Positions 59,878 through 64,000 of a stretch of 64,000 nucleotides of DNA are shown piece after piece. Source of the DNA: Cryptomeria japonica. Its lineage: Eukaryota; Streptophyta; Pinopsida; Cupressales; Cupressaceae. The DNA is taken from positions 406,049,389 to 406,113,388 of the forward strand of contig NC_081408.1 of assembly GCF_030272615.1 (NCBI RefSeq), given 5' to 3'. A program made the position numbers and the translations under genes. How positions within the stretch are numbered: position 1 is the first letter of the stretch; every line of letters begins with the position of its first letter. The notes under the pieces were generated by a model. The model made no database searches and was not told the origin of the DNA. It was given only the letters and a program-made list of their open reading frames with translations.

Positions 59878-62800
59878 ATGACTACCAAAGGAGCACCTTT
59901 GAGAAAAGCATAGATGAAGTTCACCAGTAAAGGGTCGCAGCCAAAATCGAAGATCAATTCTAAATGGAAGAATGTCACAGACACCAACCTCAGGCACGTT
60001 GATTTCAAAGAATTCAGATTGAGAATGTACGGGCACGATGGTTTCCTAGTAGCACCCATTGCTCGCCGGATGATGAGAAATGGCATCGTCCAAGCGGCTA
60101 GATTTCCACCAGCCATGGAATGTGCTGAACTGATGGTTGAATGTGCCATACACTACAACGCCCAAGAAAGAGAGATCATTGCACCTGATGGAAGAGTTTT
60201 AGCTCATCTTGGATGGTTAGCCATTCAGGAAGCGTTTGGAATACCAAATTACAACAAAACTTCATATAAAACCCAAGATGACACCCAAAGACTTTATGAT
60301 GGCCAGCCTGACCTCTGTGCAACAAATATCAACAAGTCATGGTTAGAAAAGCCCAGGGCTTCCCTCAAGAAAGTGCTCAAAAGGCTGTTGCGCACAGACT
60401 TCAAAGAAGAATATGGTGACATCATCTTACTGCTGAACAGAGTAATAGGCAGCCCTTAGGGTGCACCATTCGAAAAATGGATGTACTATTTCATTGATGA
60501 GATCACCTCAGGTGTCAAAATGTTCAATTGGTTCCGAATAATCAGTGATAATCTAGATGAACAGCTGAAGAACTTAGAAAAGACAAAATCATTTTACATG
60601 AGCTCCTACATTGTCTACCTGTTGGCCAAAAATTACAAATACACAGGATTGATTTGCAAAGGTGTAGTAGGCAACGGGGAGAATGAGTTCAAGTCCTATG
60701 ACTGTTACCCTCAATTGCAGCTTAGTGAAAAGACCCACTTCAAGCGAGTAAATGATGCATTCCTGATGTACATCACAAGAACACTGCAGGGAGGAACCCA
60801 TCAGAGGCTTTCTCATGAAGCCAAGAGTTTAATCAGCAAGTATGGATCTTAGTTTATCAAATTTCCAAAATTCACATACATAAGAGTTCAAGGTTTTACT
60901 AGTCATCCTTACCGACTTCCAATCTATCCTACCAATAGAATGGTTATGCTTGAGGTCCTTAAACAATTGGAGACTTACCAAGGCTTCCAAAGAGCAAAGC
61001 AGAAGACAGCTATTCCCTTCCCATTCTTTATCGGAGATATGCTAGAGTCTTGCCCAATGACACAAGCAGCTGAGAGTGCCAGGCTTGAGATGCAATGGTA
61101 CCTTTTCACATTCTACTGATCTAGAGTTGATTATGACCCTCACAACAATATTGGGGCAGTAAATGGAGAAAGGTACAAACATAGAGTAGACCTGGAAGAT
61201 TTTTGGGTAGATGTTGTTGATGAGTTTGACATCAGGAAAAGACTATGGTCCAGACTACCAGTAAGCTTGATCAAAACAACTGAACTTTTTCATGTGCCAA
61301 ATCAATTGGAAGATGATGGAGAATACACTCAGCCTCGCTTTGATGAGAATACACCTCTTCCTCCTGTGAGATGGTCTGATCCAAAGCACGCAGATTTGGC
61401 TACCTTAATGCGGCCAGTGGTCAAGTATTCAAAGTGGTGGGTCGATCTGCAGGTTCATGGGCTAAGACGAAAGAATATAACCTTGACTTATAACCTGATG
61501 GGTGAAATAGAAGCATATTCTTCAAATGCAGAAGCATCTCAAAATTCCGAAGCATCTCAAAATGTCGAACCCATTGAAAGCACTAACTCTAGGAAAAAGA
61601 AGAAGAAAGAAGTTGGAAGCTCCTCAAGGACAAAGGGCAAGACAGTTATAAATGAAGGACCTACTCAGAAGAAGAAAAGGCAAGAACCATCTCATTCTAC
61701 CGCATTTGGAAATAGAAACAATGTATTAACTATTGATGAGCCATTGGCTGAGATACAAATTCCTTCTCCAATCCATGGGGAAAATGTAGAGTCAATCTAG
61801 GAGGAAGATGAAGAACCTCCATCTCCTACAGGCACAAAATTATTGGAGTCAGATAATGAAATGGATATTCTACGCAATGAATTTCAGGAGGGAATGATTC
61901 CGCTCTTTGAGGAGGCCAGAATATGCACATGAAGAGAATGATCAGGAGGAGGAAGGTATTGAGCAGCCTACGATCCCTGATTGGCTAAAAGAAAGACCGA
62001 AAATAAAAGCACCAGTGGAAGTTCAAGAAGAGGAAGATGACACGACCGACTTCTTGGCCAGATTAGGATAGGTTGCTGAAAAGAAGCCTGCCAGGAAGTT
62101 TTCCACAATCCAGAGAGATGAGACAGGCTACCGAACAGTTCAGATTGTTGTACAAAAAGTAAACAAATCAAAAGAAGATATAACCCATCAAGAGTATGAA
62201 ATTACCACCTTTGACTTGGGACCAACTACAAAGGGTCAAGAGGTGGAAGACTTAGACAATTTAGTCGCTTCCATGAAGGCAAGAATAGATAAGGAGGTAA
62301 GAAAGAAAAGAGAATATAAGAAGGAAATTGAGCATCTAAAGGAATGCATTCAACACCTAGCCAAGCCACTTAACCAGGGCAATGCAGCAATTCCTCTACT
62401 TCTGAATCCTTCACAAGAAGCAACTAAAAATCCTGAGGAAGAAAAGGTGATAGCCAGAGAAGCCAAAGAGTGGATGGCTAGCAAAAGAGAAGAAGCAGCC
62501 ACATTCATGGATAAATTGATGCTGACATATGGGCAAACCTTCTTCTTACTTTCCCAAATTGCAAACATGGCAGAAGCATGGGCCAACCTCCAAGATATTC
62601 TAGACAAAGTTATCTCGTGCCTTAAGAGTATTGAAAGGCATCCATAAGCAAGAGCTGATTGATAAGGAGATAATTGCAGCAGGGGTTGCCTATGATTTCA
62701 ATGCATGGCATTGGGCATTAGTTGCACGCAGTGAAATCTTGGAGAAAGTAAAGGCTGAAAGCGTTAAGTCTGAGGAGCAGAGGAAAGAAATACGGAGTAA

Positions 62801-63146
62801 AATTCTCCTTGTAACTGCTGATTTGCTTGAAAAAGAAACCATCCGAGAAAGTGATATGCAGCTGGAAAATCTAAAACTCAAAACTCAGGAGAATTTCTTC
62901 ATTGTCGCAGGACCAGTCCTAAAGAAAAATTTGACCAAAGCATTTAAATTCTTGTCCATCTGAGATGCCTTCCAAAAATAGGAGCTGGAATGGGAGATTG
63001 CATTCGTCGCTTGTGCAGACGACTTGGACGGATGGGAATACAAGATCAATATGCTGCCACATGTCACTATGGAAGAGGTCAACATGATTGTGTCCAAATT
63101 CATTGAACACACTGTTGCTCGTGAGGATAAGGATGTGCCTTCCTAA
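59878..63146 (+). pseudogene. Orphan long protein of a retroelement-like unit (copy 2)
   Basis: Starts at ATG 59878, two bases after an acceptor-like TCTTGTAG. About 1,080 residues over three frames, with TAG at 59911, 60457, 60850, 61798, 62069 and 62979, TGA at 61117 and 62961, and frameshifts near 61930 and 62630. Blocks: AELMVECAIHYNAQEREI with G-R-V-L-A-H-L (60130-60220); EQLKNLEKTKSF and SSYIVYLLAK (60560-60640); LEVLKQLETY and R-V-D-Y-D-P (60950-61140); a Ser/Lys-rich stretch (61590-61700); a C-terminal coiled coil (KKREYKKEIEHLKECIQHL, 62300-62350). Matches the protein at 16604-19551 block by block. No known enzyme motif; a gag-like or mobile-domain-like role is a guess. Confidence 0.7.
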
Positions 63147-64000
63147 GAGATGGCTAATCATGCCACTTGTCAGCATGCATTGGTTTCTAGTGTCATTTTG
63201 GGAAACTCTATCTAGGGTTGTGTTGTCTTAATCTCAGTCGTTGATATTAGATCGAGCTCGGCCTTTCATTTGTTTTCAGAAACTCTATATAAACTCTCAT
63301 TCTCTCATTTTCATTTTGTTGTGAAGAGATTTATGAAATTGTTGCTTAGAGCTACTTGAATAATAAAAAGTTCATTTGCAGATTTTGCTTTGAAATCTTA
63401 TTGTTATTTAGTGGTTGCATGGTTGCATACTTTCTTCAACAGTAGAATAGAATAGATTTGCTTTCAAAATTGTTAGATGAATGAAGGATTTGATAGTTTA
63501 GATTGGTGAAACTTTGCTCATACTTTCTTTGGAGTTCATAGGAATAGCTTAGAAGTAGCATAGAACTTCGGAACCCTTGTCCTTTTTTGAGGAAGTCCAA
63601 AATCTGAAAATCCAAAAGCCAAAAAAAAAAAAAGAGAGAATTCATTGTTATATTTGTCTAAGTCCCAAATTGTGAATGATATTTGTTGAGTGTAAGTCCG
63701 CCTTGTATTTCAGCATATATAACCAAGGAAGCTATCCAACATAAAGTCGCCCGTTCGCACATATAGACCTTGGAGTCGCCTTGTGGTCTTTCTCGCAATC
63801 TTGGCACAAGTAGTGTTTTTGTTCAGGAGAGGATAGAGTATCCTTGGATATTTTATTCTAATGTTCGGTGAATGATAGAACTTACACCAACATAAATTAA
63901 GTTAAAGAGGGAAAGTAATTTAAATATTAAAAGTTCCCTTTATTAAAGTATGTGGAGACATGAATGTTAAAGGGAAAAAGTATATCTTTTATCCCACATT
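63147..64000 (+). other. 3' flank of the orphan-protein element
   Basis: No gene. TATATAAACTCTCATTCTC at about 63285 looks like a promoter-type TATA region of an LTR, and AAGTCCGCC-type words return near 63697. Confidence 0.35.

Larger units (their letters stand above)
57101..64000 (+). mobile_element. Element with orphan protein, inserted in the chromovirus LTR
   Basis: Begins TATAATGTCCCCTTTTC exactly where the chromovirus LTR is interrupted. Non-coding LTR/leader sequence, a motif array (58110-59060), then the orphan protein gene (59878-63146). The right end is not reached. At 63697-63780 AAGTCCGCC-like words recur, and the last ~100 bases (TTTATCCCACATT) resemble LTR sequence near 49810. 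No RT or integrase was seen. It may be a large non-autonomous LTR element. Confidence 0.6.

Overview
The window looks like intronic DNA of a large plant nuclear genome, most likely a gymnosperm. That is an inference: a conserved gene appears to carry introns of about 20 kb or more, packed with nested, heavily mutated LTR retrotransposons and hAT DNA transposons, and there is almost no other host coding sequence. No rRNA, tRNA or CRISPR was seen.

Host gene. Three minus-strand exons with canonical splice sites (44014-44136, 20846-20878, 861-919) join in phase and encode a continuous stretch resembling the FKBP-type immunophilin PASTICCINO1 (PAS1/FKBP72). Nearly everything from 920 to 44013 would then be two introns of about 23.1 and 19.9 kb. 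The 5' and 3' parts of the gene were not found and probably lie outside.

Layout. 1-3.9 kb: last recognised exon, plain intron and a small unknown plus-strand ORF. 3.9-7.3 kb: hAT-1 (BED finger, transposase core, dimerisation domain; broken). 7.7-9.5 kb: LTR-like sequence with an internal duplication. 10.5-13.0 kb: hAT-2, an inverted, truncated relative of hAT-1 next to a Ty1/copia-like gag remnant (13.0-13.9 kb). 16.6-20.4 kb: minus-strand element with a long orphan protein and a leader dense in TTCGATGAA motifs. 20.85 kb: 33-nt microexon. 22.1-27.8 kb: LTR element without recognisable genes, carrying a nested hAT-like MITE with a strong hairpin. 28.9-36.2 kb: an inverted composite LTR element flanked by GTTCA repeats, with a 4.2 kb hAT (hAT-3; TIRs and 8-bp duplication visible) in its left LTR. 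36.6-40.3 kb: decayed gag-protease element with a TGGCG-type primer site. 40.4-41.8 kb: solo LTR. 44.0 kb: PAS1-like exon. 46.3-48.1 kb: probable solo LTR. 48.7-57.1 kb: Ty3/gypsy chromovirus (gag, protease, RT, RNase H, integrase, chromodomain) with a solo LTR nested in its 5' LTR. 57.1-64 kb: another element, inserted in the chromovirus 3' LTR, with an AAGTCCGCC-rich leader and a second orphan protein related to the one at 16.6-19.6 kb.

The order of insertion can be read from interruptions: MITE in the LTR element at 22-28 kb; hAT-3 in the composite, itself in a hAT-like remnant; solo LTR in the chromovirus; orphan-protein element in the chromovirus 3' LTR. Most coding regions carry frameshifts and premature stops, strikingly often TAG. 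The most novel-looking items are the inverted composite with two U5 outer ends, the orphan protein family with motif-array leaders, and a hAT-3 intron bounded by direct repeats spanning both splice sites.
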